From: Desulfacinum sp. | Lineage (GTDB): Bacteria > Desulfobacterota > Syntrophobacteria > Syntrophobacterales > DSM-9756 | NCBI GenBank assembly: GCA_014359885.1 | Contig: JACIYN010000025.1 | Location: forward strand, 121,634-185,633 | Length of the DNA: 64,000 nt | Direction of reading: 5' to 3' | Shown: positions 17,690 through 25,699 of the stretch, piece after piece | How positions within the stretch are numbered: the first letter of the stretch is position 1 | Layout: every line of letters begins with the position of its first letter | Translations under genes and position numbers: made by a program | Notes under the pieces: model-generated | Told to the model about the DNA's origin: nothing | Seen by the model: the letters and a program-made list of their open reading frames with translations, nothing else | The model's database searches: none

Positions 17690-17719
17690 TTGACCTTAGG
17701 ATCACCCCCTCTCTATAAT
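17690..17719 (+). promoter_or_regulatory. Sigma-70 promoter P1 of the dsr operon
   Basis: TTGACC (17690-17695) and TATAAT (17714-17719) have an 18-bp spacer, about 205 bp before the RsbRD-N gene. Confidence 0.6.
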
Positions 17720-17799
17720 CGCCGCGACTTTGCGCCGCGTGCGCCGGCCTGGGGACCGGCGCAAAGGTTCCGGGGGCGCCGGCCCAGGAGCGGCGGCGC

Positions 17800-17828
17800 T
17801 TGACACGGTTTTTTCATCCGTCTATAGT
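17800..17828 (+). promoter_or_regulatory. Sigma-70 promoter P2 of the dsr operon
   Basis: TTGACA (17800-17805) and TATAGT (17823-17828) are separated by 17 bp. This is the best plus-strand promoter in the window and lies ~98 bp before the first gene of the dsr unit. Confidence 0.7.
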
Positions 17829-17925
17829 GAGATAGTTCACAAGATGAGTGCCGGTGCGCCGTCCCGGACGCCGACGGGAAGAAAGGGCACCGGACCCAGC
17901 GGCCTCTGGCGCGGAAGAACCCAAC

Positions 17926-18465
17926 ATGAGCCTCACCGATTACCTCCGACAAAACCAAAAGGCCATCCTCAAGGACTGGTTTCACGCCGTGGTGGATTCC
18001 TACCCGGCGGAGACGGCCGCCTTTCTCAAGAAGGAAAAGGATCCCTTCGCCAACCCCGTGGGAAGCTCCATCCTGGAGGGCCTGCAGGGAGTCTTCGCCC
18101 AGGTGGTGGAAGGAGCGGAACAGGAAAAAATTACCCCCTTCCTGGACCGGATCATCCGCGTGCGCGCCGTCCAGGACTTCACGCCGGCCCAAGCGGTCTC
18201 CTTTGTTTTTTCCTTCAAGGAAGTGGTGCGCACCCGTCTGGAAGGAGACGGGAGGCTGCAGGAGCTGGCCGGGGACCTTCGTACCCTGGAGGCCGCCGTG
18301 GACCAGGTGGCCCTCATGGCCTTCAACATCTACATGGAATGCCGGGAAAAGCTCTATGAGCTGCGCGTGGAGGAGGTGAAAAACCGCACGGCGCGGCTTC
18401 TGGAGCGGGCCAATGCCATTTGGGAGAGCCAGCGCAAGGGCGAGGGCTCCCGGGAGGAATCATAA
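17926..18465 (+). CDS. RsbRD N-terminal-domain protein preceding dsrMKJOP
   Basis: A 179-residue, mostly helical cytoplasmic protein resembling the N-terminal sensor domain of RsbT co-antagonists (LxxNQKAILKDWFHAVVDSY at the start). The STAS domain of true Rsb proteins is absent. Genes of this type often sit just ahead of dsrM in sulfate reducers, so it may sense or assist the Dsr complex, but no function is established. The start lies 26 codons into the open frame; it is chosen for homology (MSLTDYLRQNQ), though no strong ribosome-binding site is visible. dsrM follows 34 bp later. Confidence 0.7.
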   Translation: MSLTDYLRQNQKAILKDWFHAVVDSYPAETAAFLKKEKDPFANPVGSSILEGLQGVFAQVVEGAEQEKITPFLDRIIRVRAVQDFTPAQAVSFVFSFKEVVRTRLEGDGRLQELAGDLRTLEAAVDQVALMAFNIYMECREKLYELRVEEVKNRTARLLERANAIWESQRKGEGSREES

Positions 18466-18499
18466 ACCATATTATCAACCAACAGTGAGGTAGGGTGGT

Positions 18500-19504
18500 A
18501 TGAATGCGTCTCGTTCCATCATTTTCTCCCTCGTCGCCGTCGGGATCCTCGTATGCCTCCCACTGATCGGAGTGGCGGCCGGGATGACCTCCTTTTTCGG
18601 GGTGATCGTCCCGTATCTGGCCGTGGCGCTCTTCTTCATCGGTGTGGTGGCGCGGGTCGTCCGGTGGGCCCGGTCTCCGGTGCCCTTCCGCATCCCGACC
18701 ACCTGTGGCCAGCAAAAGAGCTTCAACTGGATCAAGGCGGACAAGCTGGAAAACCCCTGGGACACCAAGGGCGTGGTGCTCCGGATGATCCTGGAAGTGC
18801 TTTTGTTCCGGTCCCTTTTCCGCAACACCCGCATGGAGTTCTACGAAGGGCCCAAGATCCGCTACGCCTCCGCCAAGTGGCTCTGGCTGGGGGCCATCGT
18901 CTTTCATTACTCCTTTCTGGTGGTGTTGCTGCGCCATCTGCGCTTCTTCTCCGAGCCCGTCAATTCCCTGGTCCATCTGTTGGAAGGCGTGGACGGCTTT
19001 CTCGAAGTGGGGGCCCCCAGGCTTTACATCTCCGGGCTGGCGCTCCTGGCGGGAGTGGCCTTCCTTTTCCTTCGCCGGGTGACCATCCCGCAGCTCAAAT
19101 ACATCTCGCTTCCGTCCGACTACTTCCCGCTTTTCCTCATCTTCGCCATTGCGGCAACAGGCGTCCTCATGCGCTACATCTACAAGGTGGACATTGTGAG
19201 CGTCAAAGAGCTCACCATGGGGCTGGCCACGTTCCACCCGGTGGTCCCCGAGGGCATCGGCAGCCTTTTCTACATCCATCTCTTCTTGGTCAGTGTGCTC
19301 TTTGCCTATTTCCCGTTCAGCAAGCTGGTGCACATGGCCGGTGTCTTCCTCAGCCCCACGCGGAACCTGCCCAACAACAGCCGCATGGTCCGCCACATCA
19401 ACCCGTGGAACTACCCTGTCAAGGTTCACACATACGAAGAGTATGAGGACGAATTCAGGGAAAAGATGATTGAAGCTGGTCTCCCAGTGGAGAAGAAGGA
19501 GTAG
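18500..19504 (+). CDS. dsrM: Sulfite reduction-associated membrane complex protein DsrM
   Basis: DsrM is the haem b-carrying inner-membrane subunit of DsrMKJOP, which links the menaquinone pool to sulfite reduction. The 334-residue protein resembles NarI: about five to six hydrophobic segments and histidines within them (VFHYSFLVVLLRH; FYIHLFLV), suited to bis-His haem b. Its C-terminus carries the family mark NLPNNSRMVRHINPWNYPV. dsrK starts 5 bp after the stop. Confidence 0.95.
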   Translation: MNASRSIIFSLVAVGILVCLPLIGVAAGMTSFFGVIVPYLAVALFFIGVVARVVRWARSPVPFRIPTTCGQQKSFNWIKADKLENPWDTKGVVLRMILEVLLFRSLFRNTRMEFYEGPKIRYASAKWLWLGAIVFHYSFLVVLLRHLRFFSEPVNSLVHLLEGVDGFLEVGAPRLYISGLALLAGVAFLFLRRVTIPQLKYISLPSDYFPLFLIFAIAATGVLMRYIYKVDIVSVKELTMGLATFHPVVPEGIGSLFYIHLFLVSVLFAYFPFSKLVHMAGVFLSPTRNLPNNSRMVRHINPWNYPVKVHTYEEYEDEFREKMIEAGLPVEKKE

Positions 19505-19509
19505 TAGAC

Positions 19510-21132
19510 ATGGCTCAGGTCCCCAAAGCAGACGAACTGGCCAAGGTCAGCCACAGGCCGCCGGAGACGCCGTGGACGGAAACCCCGGTGGAGTTTCGTC
19601 CGGGCACCTTCTGTTACGGCGCCAAGCCCAAGAACCTGGAGGTGGTGGGCCTTCCCAACCCCCGGGAATGGAATCCGGCCGACGAGGACTGGAAGCTTCC
19701 CGACAATTGGAAGGACATCACCCTCAACGGTATGAAGGACCGCCTGGACAAGTTCCGATCCTTCAAGCTGTTCATGGACATCTGCGTCCGGTGCGGCGCC
19801 TGCGCCGACAAGTGCCACTATTTCATCGGCTCGGGCGACCCCAAGAACATGCCGGTCTTGCGTGCGGAGCTCATCCGTTCCGTCTACCGCAAGTACTTCA
19901 CCGGAAGCGGCAAGATCTTCAGCAAGTACGCCGGCGCCCGGGCCCTCACGGAGCGGGTTCTCAAGGAGTGGTTCTACTACTACTACCAGTGCACCGAATG
20001 CCGCCGCTGTTCCGTCTTCTGCCCCTACGGCATCGACACGGCGGAAGTGACCATGATGGCCCGCGAGCTTCTGAACGAGCTGGGCTGCGGCATCGACTGG
20101 ATCGCCGGCCCCGTGGCCAACTGCTACATGAACGGCAACCACCTGGGCATCCAGCCCCACGCCTTCAAGGACATGATCGAGTTCTTCGTGGACGAGATCG
20201 AGGAGGTGACGGGGGTTCGCGTGGAGCCCACCTTCAACCGCAAGGGCGCGGAAGTTCTCTTTATTACGCCCTCCGGTGACGTCTTCGCCGACCCGGGCAC
20301 CTACACCCTCATGGGCTACATGATGCTCTTCCATGAGATCGGCCTGGACTACACCTGGAGCACCTACGCTTCGGAAGGCGGCAACTTCGGCCTCTTCACG
20401 TCCCACGAGATGATGAAGCGCCTGAACGCCAAGATGTACGCCGAGGCCAAGCGCCTGGGCGTCAAGTGGATCCTGGGCGGGGAGTGCGGCCACATGTGGC
20501 GCGTCATCAACCAGTACATGGACACCATGAACGGCCCGGCCGACTTCCTGGAGGTGCCCAAGTCGCCCATCACGGGCACGGTCTTCGAAAACGCCAAGAG
20601 CACCAAGATGGTGCACATCGCCGAGTTCACCGCGGACCTCATCCGGCATGGCAAGATCAAGCTGGACCCCAGCCGAAACGACAACAAGATCGTGACCTTC
20701 CACGATTCGTGCAACACCTCGCGGGCCATGGGGATCTTCGAGGAGCCGCGCTACATCCTGAAGCACGTGTGCAACCACTTCTACGACATGCCCGAAGGCA
20801 CCATCCGCGAGAAGACCTTCTGCTGCGGTTCCGGTTCGGGTCTCAACACCGACGAGTACATGGAGATGCGCATGCGGGGCGGCCTCCCGCGGGCCAACGC
20901 CGTGCGCTACGTCCACGAAAAACACGGGGTCAACATGCTGGCCTGCATCTGCGCCATCGACCGTGCCGTGCTCCCGCCGCTCATGAACTACTGGGTCCCT
21001 GGCGTGGATGTCACGGGCCTGCACGAATTGGTGGGCAACGCGCTGGTCATGACGGGTGAGAAGAAGCGGACCACGGATCTCCGCTATGAGCCGCTGCCGG
21101 GCATGGAGGATGAGGAGGACGACGATGTATGA
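19510..21132 (+). CDS. dsrK: Heterodisulfide reductase-like iron-sulfur subunit DsrK
   Basis: DsrK is the cytoplasmic HdrD-like catalytic subunit thought to reduce the DsrC trisulfide. The 540-residue protein has two [4Fe-4S] motifs, CVRCGACADKC and CTECRRCSVFC, followed by CCG-type regions including HDSCNTSRAMG and FCCGSGSG. Length and motif order match the family. It overlaps dsrJ by 8 bp, implying translational coupling. Confidence 0.96.
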   Translation: MAQVPKADELAKVSHRPPETPWTETPVEFRPGTFCYGAKPKNLEVVGLPNPREWNPADEDWKLPDNWKDITLNGMKDRLDKFRSFKLFMDICVRCGACADKCHYFIGSGDPKNMPVLRAELIRSVYRKYFTGSGKIFSKYAGARALTERVLKEWFYYYYQCTECRRCSVFCPYGIDTAEVTMMARELLNELGCGIDWIAGPVANCYMNGNHLGIQPHAFKDMIEFFVDEIEEVTGVRVEPTFNRKGAEVLFITPSGDVFADPGTYTLMGYMMLFHEIGLDYTWSTYASEGGNFGLFTSHEMMKRLNAKMYAEAKRLGVKWILGGECGHMWRVINQYMDTMNGPADFLEVPKSPITGTVFENAKSTKMVHIAEFTADLIRHGKIKLDPSRNDNKIVTFHDSCNTSRAMGIFEEPRYILKHVCNHFYDMPEGTIREKTFCCGSGSGLNTDEYMEMRMRGGLPRANAVRYVHEKHGVNMLACICAIDRAVLPPLMNYWVPGVDVTGLHELVGNALVMTGEKKRTTDLRYEPLPGMEDEEDDDV

Positions 21133-21502
21133 CTCTGGGAAGATCATTCCAGGAATCATCCTGTTTGTAGGCTTATTCACCTTCCCCCTGTGGTCCAACA
21201 TGGGGAAGGCGGCACCGGCTCCCAAGCCCGAGCTGCCGAAGACGGAAAAGGTGTGTGTCATGGACACCGCCTTCATGAAGACCGAGCACATGGTGCTCCT
21301 GAACGATTGGCGGGACAAGGTGGTGCGTGAAGCCAACCGGGTCTGGGTGGGCCCCGACGGCAAGGAGTACCAGATGAGCCTGCAGAACAGCTGCATGCAG
21401 TGCCATGCCAGCAAGGCCAAGTTCTGCGACCAGTGCCACAACTACGCCGGAGTCAAGCCCTACTGCTGGGAGTGCCACCTCGAGCCCAAGGAGAATATGT
21501 GA
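21125..21502 (+). CDS. dsrJ: Tri-haem periplasmic cytochrome c DsrJ
   Basis: A 125-residue protein with an uncleaved-looking N-terminal membrane segment (residues ~7-20) and three CxxCH haem sites: CMQCH, CDQCH and CWECH. DsrJ faces the periplasm in the Dsr complex. The start at 21125 lies inside the end of dsrK, and the stop overlaps the dsrO start by one base. Confidence 0.95.
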   Translation: MYDSGKIIPGIILFVGLFTFPLWSNMGKAAPAPKPELPKTEKVCVMDTAFMKTEHMVLLNDWRDKVVREANRVWVGPDGKEYQMSLQNSCMQCHASKAKFCDQCHNYAGVKPYCWECHLEPKENM

Positions 21503-22293
21503 TGGAAAAGGATCGTCGCGAATTCCTGAAGATAGGCGGGATATCCGTCTTGGGCCTGAGCGCTCTGCCTGTCTTCGAGGCGCTCGCCCAGGGACAGGGC
21601 CCCAAGGCCATGCCGGACCCCCGGGCCCTCCAGGCCGGCCAGTGGGCCATGGTGGTCGATATGAAGAAGTGCTGGGAGGAACAGGAAAAGCGCCAGTGCA
21701 AGGACTGCATGGACGCCTGCCACAAGATCCACAACGTCCCGACCATTCCCGACCCCAAGCGGGAGATCAAGTGGATCTGGCTGGAAGAGTACAAGCACGC
21801 CTTCCCCGACCAGGCCAATGAATTCGCCCCGGAGCATGTGAAGGAGAACTCCTTCATGCTCCTTTGCAACCACTGCACCAACCCGCCCTGCGTGCAGGTG
21901 TGCCCCACCAAGGCCACCTTCAAGCGGCCGGAGGACGGTGTGGTCATGATGGACTTCCATCGCTGCATCGGCTGCCGCTACTGCATGGCGGGTTGTCCCT
22001 ACGGCGCCCGGAGCTTCAACTGGGGCGATCCCCGAGAATATCTGGATCCGCAGCAGATCAACCAGGCCTTTCCCACCCGCCGCAAGGGCGTCGTGGAAAA
22101 GTGCAACTTCTGCGCCGAGCGCCTGGCCGAGGGGCTTCCGCCCGCGTGCGTGGAGGCGTGCAAGGCCAAGGCCTTGGTCTACGGCGACGTGACCGATCCG
22201 GAATCCGAGGTCCGCAAGATCCTGGCCGAACAATACACCCTGCGCCGCAAGATCGCGCTCGGGACCGGACCCAACGTCTACTACATCATCTGA
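21502..22293 (+). CDS. dsrO: Periplasmic ferredoxin-like subunit DsrO (Tat-exported)
   Basis: A 263-residue protein with a Tat signal (RREFLK at residues 5-10, then a hydrophobic stretch to ALA). Cysteine-rich motifs for several [4Fe-4S] clusters include CNHCTNPPCVQVC, CIGCRYCMAGCPYG and CNFCAERL. It transfers electrons between DsrP and DsrJ on the periplasmic side. The ATGA overlap with dsrJ indicates coupled translation. Confidence 0.95.
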   Translation: MEKDRREFLKIGGISVLGLSALPVFEALAQGQGPKAMPDPRALQAGQWAMVVDMKKCWEEQEKRQCKDCMDACHKIHNVPTIPDPKREIKWIWLEEYKHAFPDQANEFAPEHVKENSFMLLCNHCTNPPCVQVCPTKATFKRPEDGVVMMDFHRCIGCRYCMAGCPYGARSFNWGDPREYLDPQQINQAFPTRRKGVVEKCNFCAERLAEGLPPACVEACKAKALVYGDVTDPESEVRKILAEQYTLRRKIALGTGPNVYYII

Positions 22294-22305
22294 TGAGGGG
22301 TTGAC

Positions 22306-23463
22306 ATGCTGGAAAAGGCATTGAAGGGAAGTCAGAAGTACTGGAGCCTGCTGGCCGCCTTGGCCGTCCTTTCGGGGATCGGGTTCGCCTGCTTCATGCT
22401 CCAGTTGAGTCAAGGGTTGAAGATCACCGGCATGAGCCGGGATGTGTCCTGGGGCTTCTACATCGCCCAGTTCACCTTCCTGGTCGGGGTGGCCGCCTCG
22501 GCCGTCATGGTGGTCCTCCCCTACTACCTGCACCACGTGAAGGACTTTGGCCGCATCACCATCATGGGTGAGTTCCTGGCGGTGAGCGCGGTGACCATGT
22601 GCCTTTTGTTCATCGTGGTGGACTTGGGCCAGCCCATGCGGCTCCTGAACGTGCTGCTCCACCCCACGCCCAACTCCATCCTCTTCTGGGACATGATCGT
22701 CCTGAACGGCTACCTCTTTCTGAACATCGTCATCGGCTGGACGGTGCTGAGCGCCGAGCGCAAGGAAGTGCCGCCGCCCAAGTGGGTGAAGCCGCTCATC
22801 TACATCTCCATCCCCTGGGCGGTTTCCATTCACACCGTGACGGCCTTCCTCTACGCGGGTCTTCCCGGCCGCCATTTCTGGCTCACCGCCATCATGGCCG
22901 CCCGCTTTCTCGCTTCGGCCTTCGCCTCCGGTCCCTCGCTTCTCATCCTGCTCTGCTACCTGTTGAAGAAGCGCACCAATTTCGATCCCGGCGACGGGGC
23001 CATCAAAAAGCTCTCCCAGATCGTCACCTACGCCATGATCACCAGCGTCTTCTTCCTCCTGTTGGAAGTCTTCACGGCCTTCTACAGCCAGATTCCCGGC
23101 CACATGCACGGGTTCATCTACCAGTTCGTGGGCTATGAAGGCCACGGCGAGCTGGTGCCCTTCATGTGGCTGTCGGTCCTTCTTTCCGCCACCGCCCTGG
23201 TCCTGCTCGTTCCGCCCAAGTTCCGCAACAACGAAAAGCTCCTGAAGGTGGCCTGCGTGGCCGTCTTCTTCGGTCTGTGGCTGGAAAAGGGCGTGGGCCT
23301 GGTGGTCACCGGCTTCATTCCCAACGTGTTCGACAAGGTGACCCCCTACGTGCCCACGGTGCCCGAGCTGGGAATCACCATCGGCGTGTGGGCCACCGGA
23401 TTTCTGATCCTCACGATCCTCTACAAGGTGGCCGTGGGCGTCAAAGAGGAAATCGGCGCCTAG
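22306..23463 (+). CDS. dsrP: Quinone-interacting integral membrane subunit DsrP (NrfD family)
   Basis: A 385-residue integral membrane protein with about ten transmembrane segments, of the NrfD/PsrC family, the quinone-reactive subunit of the Dsr complex. It begins 12 bp after dsrO with a GAGGGG ribosome-binding site. It ends with TAG and is followed by a REP-like hairpin and then a rho-independent terminator, closing the operon. Confidence 0.95.
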   Translation: MLEKALKGSQKYWSLLAALAVLSGIGFACFMLQLSQGLKITGMSRDVSWGFYIAQFTFLVGVAASAVMVVLPYYLHHVKDFGRITIMGEFLAVSAVTMCLLFIVVDLGQPMRLLNVLLHPTPNSILFWDMIVLNGYLFLNIVIGWTVLSAERKEVPPPKWVKPLIYISIPWAVSIHTVTAFLYAGLPGRHFWLTAIMAARFLASAFASGPSLLILLCYLLKKRTNFDPGDGAIKKLSQIVTYAMITSVFFLLLEVFTAFYSQIPGHMHGFIYQFVGYEGHGELVPFMWLSVLLSATALVLLVPPKFRNNEKLLKVACVAVFFGLWLEKGVGLVVTGFIPNVFDKVTPYVPTVPELGITIGVWATGFLILTILYKVAVGVKEEIGA

Positions 23464-23485
23464 AGAGGTTATTCTTCCCGTTTTG

Positions 23486-23515
23486 TGTAGGGGCGGTTCG
23501 CGAACCGCCCCTACA
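23486..23515. repeat. REP-like perfect palindrome (GTAGGGGCGGTTCGC family)
   Basis: TGTAGGGGCGGTTCG meets its exact reverse complement with no loop. Identical cores occur at 44602 and 57261. It lies in the untranslated tail of the dsr operon. Confidence 0.85.
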
Positions 23516-23576
23516 GGCAACCACCGCTGGCATAAACCCCACGCCTCTGGGAATTACCGTTTAAGGATGCCAACCG

Positions 23577-23600
23577 GGGCGGCTTCGGCCGCCCTTTTTT
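23577..23600 (+). terminator. Rho-independent terminator of the dsr operon
   Basis: Stem GGGCGGC / GCCGCCC with a TTCG tetraloop, followed directly by six T. It is 114 bp after the dsrP stop. Confidence 0.85.
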
Positions 23601-23718
23601 GGTTCCCTCCCCCCATTCTTTCCGCCTCAGCCTTGACCCGTCCGGATCTTCGGGTTCTTCTACACTATCGTCTTCCGGTCCCTTTCTTTTACCTTCGGTC
23701 CGAGCCCCGGAGCTTTCC

Positions 23719-24084
23719 ATGAAGACAGGAACCCTGATCGGTACCCTCCTCCTTTGTTTGCCGATGTTCTTTTCTCCCCGGACCCGTGCAGGGGAACTGC
23801 GCCCTTACCAGCTCCCCAGTCAGCAATACCAGGGACCCTACCGTCAGTCGCCCGTGCAGAGTCTGCCGACTCCGTCCACGGCCCCGTCGCCCCGTGAACC
23901 CCAGGTGGATCCGCAAGTCTACGAAGACTTCCGGAACCACGCCCTGCGCCTTACCCCCGAGCAACGGGAAGATCTTCGCCGCGCCCTGGCCACCAAACTG
24001 GAACAGGCCAAACGGCGGGGAACTCCCGCAGAGGTCCGTCACTATGAAACCCTCCTCGGCATTCTCCAGACCACCTCACCTTAG
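23719..24084 (+). CDS. Small exported protein, unknown function
   Basis: A 121-residue protein with an N-terminal signal peptide (residues 1-~24, cleavage near TRA). A Pro/Gln/Ser-rich low-complexity stretch follows (to ~75), then a charged amphipathic helix region with LTPEQREDLRRALATKLEQAKRRG. It is the first of four small genes after the dsr terminator. The helix pattern resembles a protein-protein interaction segment. No family recognised. Confidence 0.55.
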   Translation: MKTGTLIGTLLLCLPMFFSPRTRAGELRPYQLPSQQYQGPYRQSPVQSLPTPSTAPSPREPQVDPQVYEDFRNHALRLTPEQREDLRRALATKLEQAKRRGTPAEVRHYETLLGILQTTSP

Positions 24085-24664
24085 GAGAGGCTTCCTCATC
24101 CTCGGGCTTTGCTTCGCTGCATGGATCGCCCCAGGGGTATTCGCGGCAGGTCTCGTGGTTGCTCGGGCGCAAGAAGTCGAGCCGTCCGGATCGGATCCAA
24201 CGGACGCCATCCTCCGTTCTTTTGATTTCTCCAACGTGCCCAAGATCCAGGAGCCTCGAACGGCGGAATCGCAGGAAGCCCTGAGGACCCGGCTCATGGC
24301 GTCCCCGGAAGGCCAGGCCCTGTTGGAGAGGGCCGATGAGCTCACCCATGAATACCGGATGCGCCAGGAAGAGTACAAATTCTACGAGGCCTTGCTTGTC
24401 AGCGTCTTCGCCATGGTGGGGCTTCTCCTGGTCCTCGTTTTCATGTGCCGGCGCCCCGCCTGCTCGGCGGCCCAGATGGTCACGGCCAGCGGGCTTGTCT
24501 TCGTCATCTTCGGCACCATCCTGCTGGTCATTCTGGCGGACGTGGAAGAACAGCTCACCGCTTCCATAGGGGTGCTCGGCGCCATCGCCGGCTACCTCTT
24601 CGGAAAGACCCAGGCCCTGGACGCCCCCGGCGGCTCCGGGCGGAAGGAGGATGCACGCTCTTGA
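24044..24664 (+). CDS. Exported membrane protein, unknown function
   Basis: A 206-residue protein with an N-terminal signal or anchor (residues ~15-37). A charged periplasmic stretch follows, and then three hydrophobic helices at roughly 112-133, 142-165 and 170-186. The start overlaps the preceding gene by 41 bp, with GAGGTC eight bases upstream, suggesting coupled translation. The overlap is long enough that the exact start is uncertain. No family recognised; the neighbours suggest a shared envelope function. Confidence 0.5.
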   Translation: MKPSSAFSRPPHLRRGFLILGLCFAAWIAPGVFAAGLVVARAQEVEPSGSDPTDAILRSFDFSNVPKIQEPRTAESQEALRTRLMASPEGQALLERADELTHEYRMRQEEYKFYEALLVSVFAMVGLLLVLVFMCRRPACSAAQMVTASGLVFVIFGTILLVILADVEEQLTASIGVLGAIAGYLFGKTQALDAPGGSGRKEDARS

Positions 24665-24780
24665 ACCAGCCGAATCCATGGCGAATGCTTCCGAAGCCCA
24701 TGACACCCGCAGCGGACGTTCGCAACATGGCCAAGAAGGCCGAACCCATCCCGAAGAAATGGAAAGAAAGGAGCCATCCC

Positions 24781-25212
24781 ATGGAGCCCTCCCGAAGAAG
24801 ACGCCTTCTTATCCTGCTCCTGCCGCTGTTTCTGGGGGCCTGCGCCTCCGCCATCGCCCCCTACGATCATTATGCCTACGTGCAGGCCACCTCCCTCAAG
24901 GTGGAGGCCCTGGAGCTGCTGGATCTCGCGACGGAACACTATGGAGATCATCTGGCCCGCATCGACCAGTTTCGGAGTCGCATGAAAAAGGCCTACGAAT
25001 ACGTGCGCTCCCTGCCCCGAAACGAGCTGACCACCCGGCAGTACGAAATCCTCATGGACCCCGAGGGGCACTCCATCTTCGGGGCTCTTCGACGCTGGGA
25101 GCAGGCCGGGCGCCTGTCCCCCGTCTTCGTCCGGGAGCTGCGCCAAGAGATCGCCAGGCATTTCGACCAGGTGATCGCCCTGGAGGCCGCCAAGATCAAA
25201 CGGATTCCCTGA
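24781..25212 (+). CDS. Small lipoprotein, unknown function
   Basis: A 143-residue predicted lipoprotein: basic MEPSRRRR, a hydrophobic core and lipobox FLGAC with Cys21 as lipidation site. The mature part is helical and charged, with repeated Arg/Glu patterns and ends in a long helix (ELRQEIARHFDQVIALEAAKI). The start has AAAGGAG six bases upstream. It probably belongs with the flanking small genes (gaps of 116 and 16 bp). Function unknown. Confidence 0.65.
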   Translation: MEPSRRRRLLILLLPLFLGACASAIAPYDHYAYVQATSLKVEALELLDLATEHYGDHLARIDQFRSRMKKAYEYVRSLPRNELTTRQYEILMDPEGHSIFGALRRWEQAGRLSPVFVRELRQEIARHFDQVIALEAAKIKRIP

Positions 25213-25228
25213 CGGAAAGGATGAGCCC

Positions 25229-25555
25229 ATGTCGGATTTCGACCGCTACCTCGAGACCTTGAAGGACGGGTTGGCCCGGATGGTCCGCGAACATTGGGCG
25301 GATCTGGGCGAGCAGGCCCTGAAGAGCGGGGACCGCTTCCTACAAGACGTGGAAGACGACCTTCGCAGATGGACGGCGCTCCTCGTGGAGGGCCGGCTGA
25401 CGAAGGAAGAGTTCCGGTTTCTCGTGGAAAGCAAGAAGGATCTTCTGGAGCTGGCGGCTTTGAAGGAAGCGGGCCTGAGCGCCATCCGGCTCGAACAATT
25501 CAGAAACGGGGTGGTTAACTTGGCCGTGTCCACCGCCGTGGATGTCCTGCTGTAG
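25229..25555 (+). CDS. Small helical cytoplasmic protein, unknown function
   Basis: A 108-residue protein with no signal peptide and a nearly all-helical, charged sequence (for example EDDLRRWTALLVEGRLTKEEFRFLVESKK), suggesting a helical bundle. It begins 16 bp after the lipoprotein gene with GGAAAGGATGAG upstream. Its position at the end of a set of envelope proteins hints at a shared assembly, but nothing more specific can be said. Confidence 0.6.
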   Translation: MSDFDRYLETLKDGLARMVREHWADLGEQALKSGDRFLQDVEDDLRRWTALLVEGRLTKEEFRFLVESKKDLLELAALKEAGLSAIRLEQFRNGVVNLAVSTAVDVLL

Positions 25556-25613
25556 CGATACCCCCCGGCGCGCGGGTCGAGGATGCCGGAAGACGCTTTT
25601 CCTTGCCAACGAG

Positions 25614-25645
25614 CTGTAGGGGCGAATCATGATTCGCCCCTACAG
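25614..25645. repeat. REP-like perfect 32-bp palindrome (GTAGGGGCGAAT family)
   Basis: CTGTAGGGGCGAATCA meets its exact reverse complement. Close copies lie at 34396 and 42337. It separates two convergent genes. Confidence 0.85.
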
Positions 25646-25699
25646 CCAACCTCTACCATCGCTGAATGGTCCAGCGGCACTTATCGCCGCCGGCCTCCA

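Noticed and set aside
19426..21441. 671-codon open frame antisense to dsrK and dsrJ
   Set aside because: It lies opposite strongly supported dsr genes and its His/Val/Asp-rich translation is the typical shadow of a GC-rich gene.
21460..23520. 686-codon open frame antisense to dsrO and dsrP
   Set aside because: Shadow of the dsr genes, with no domain pattern.
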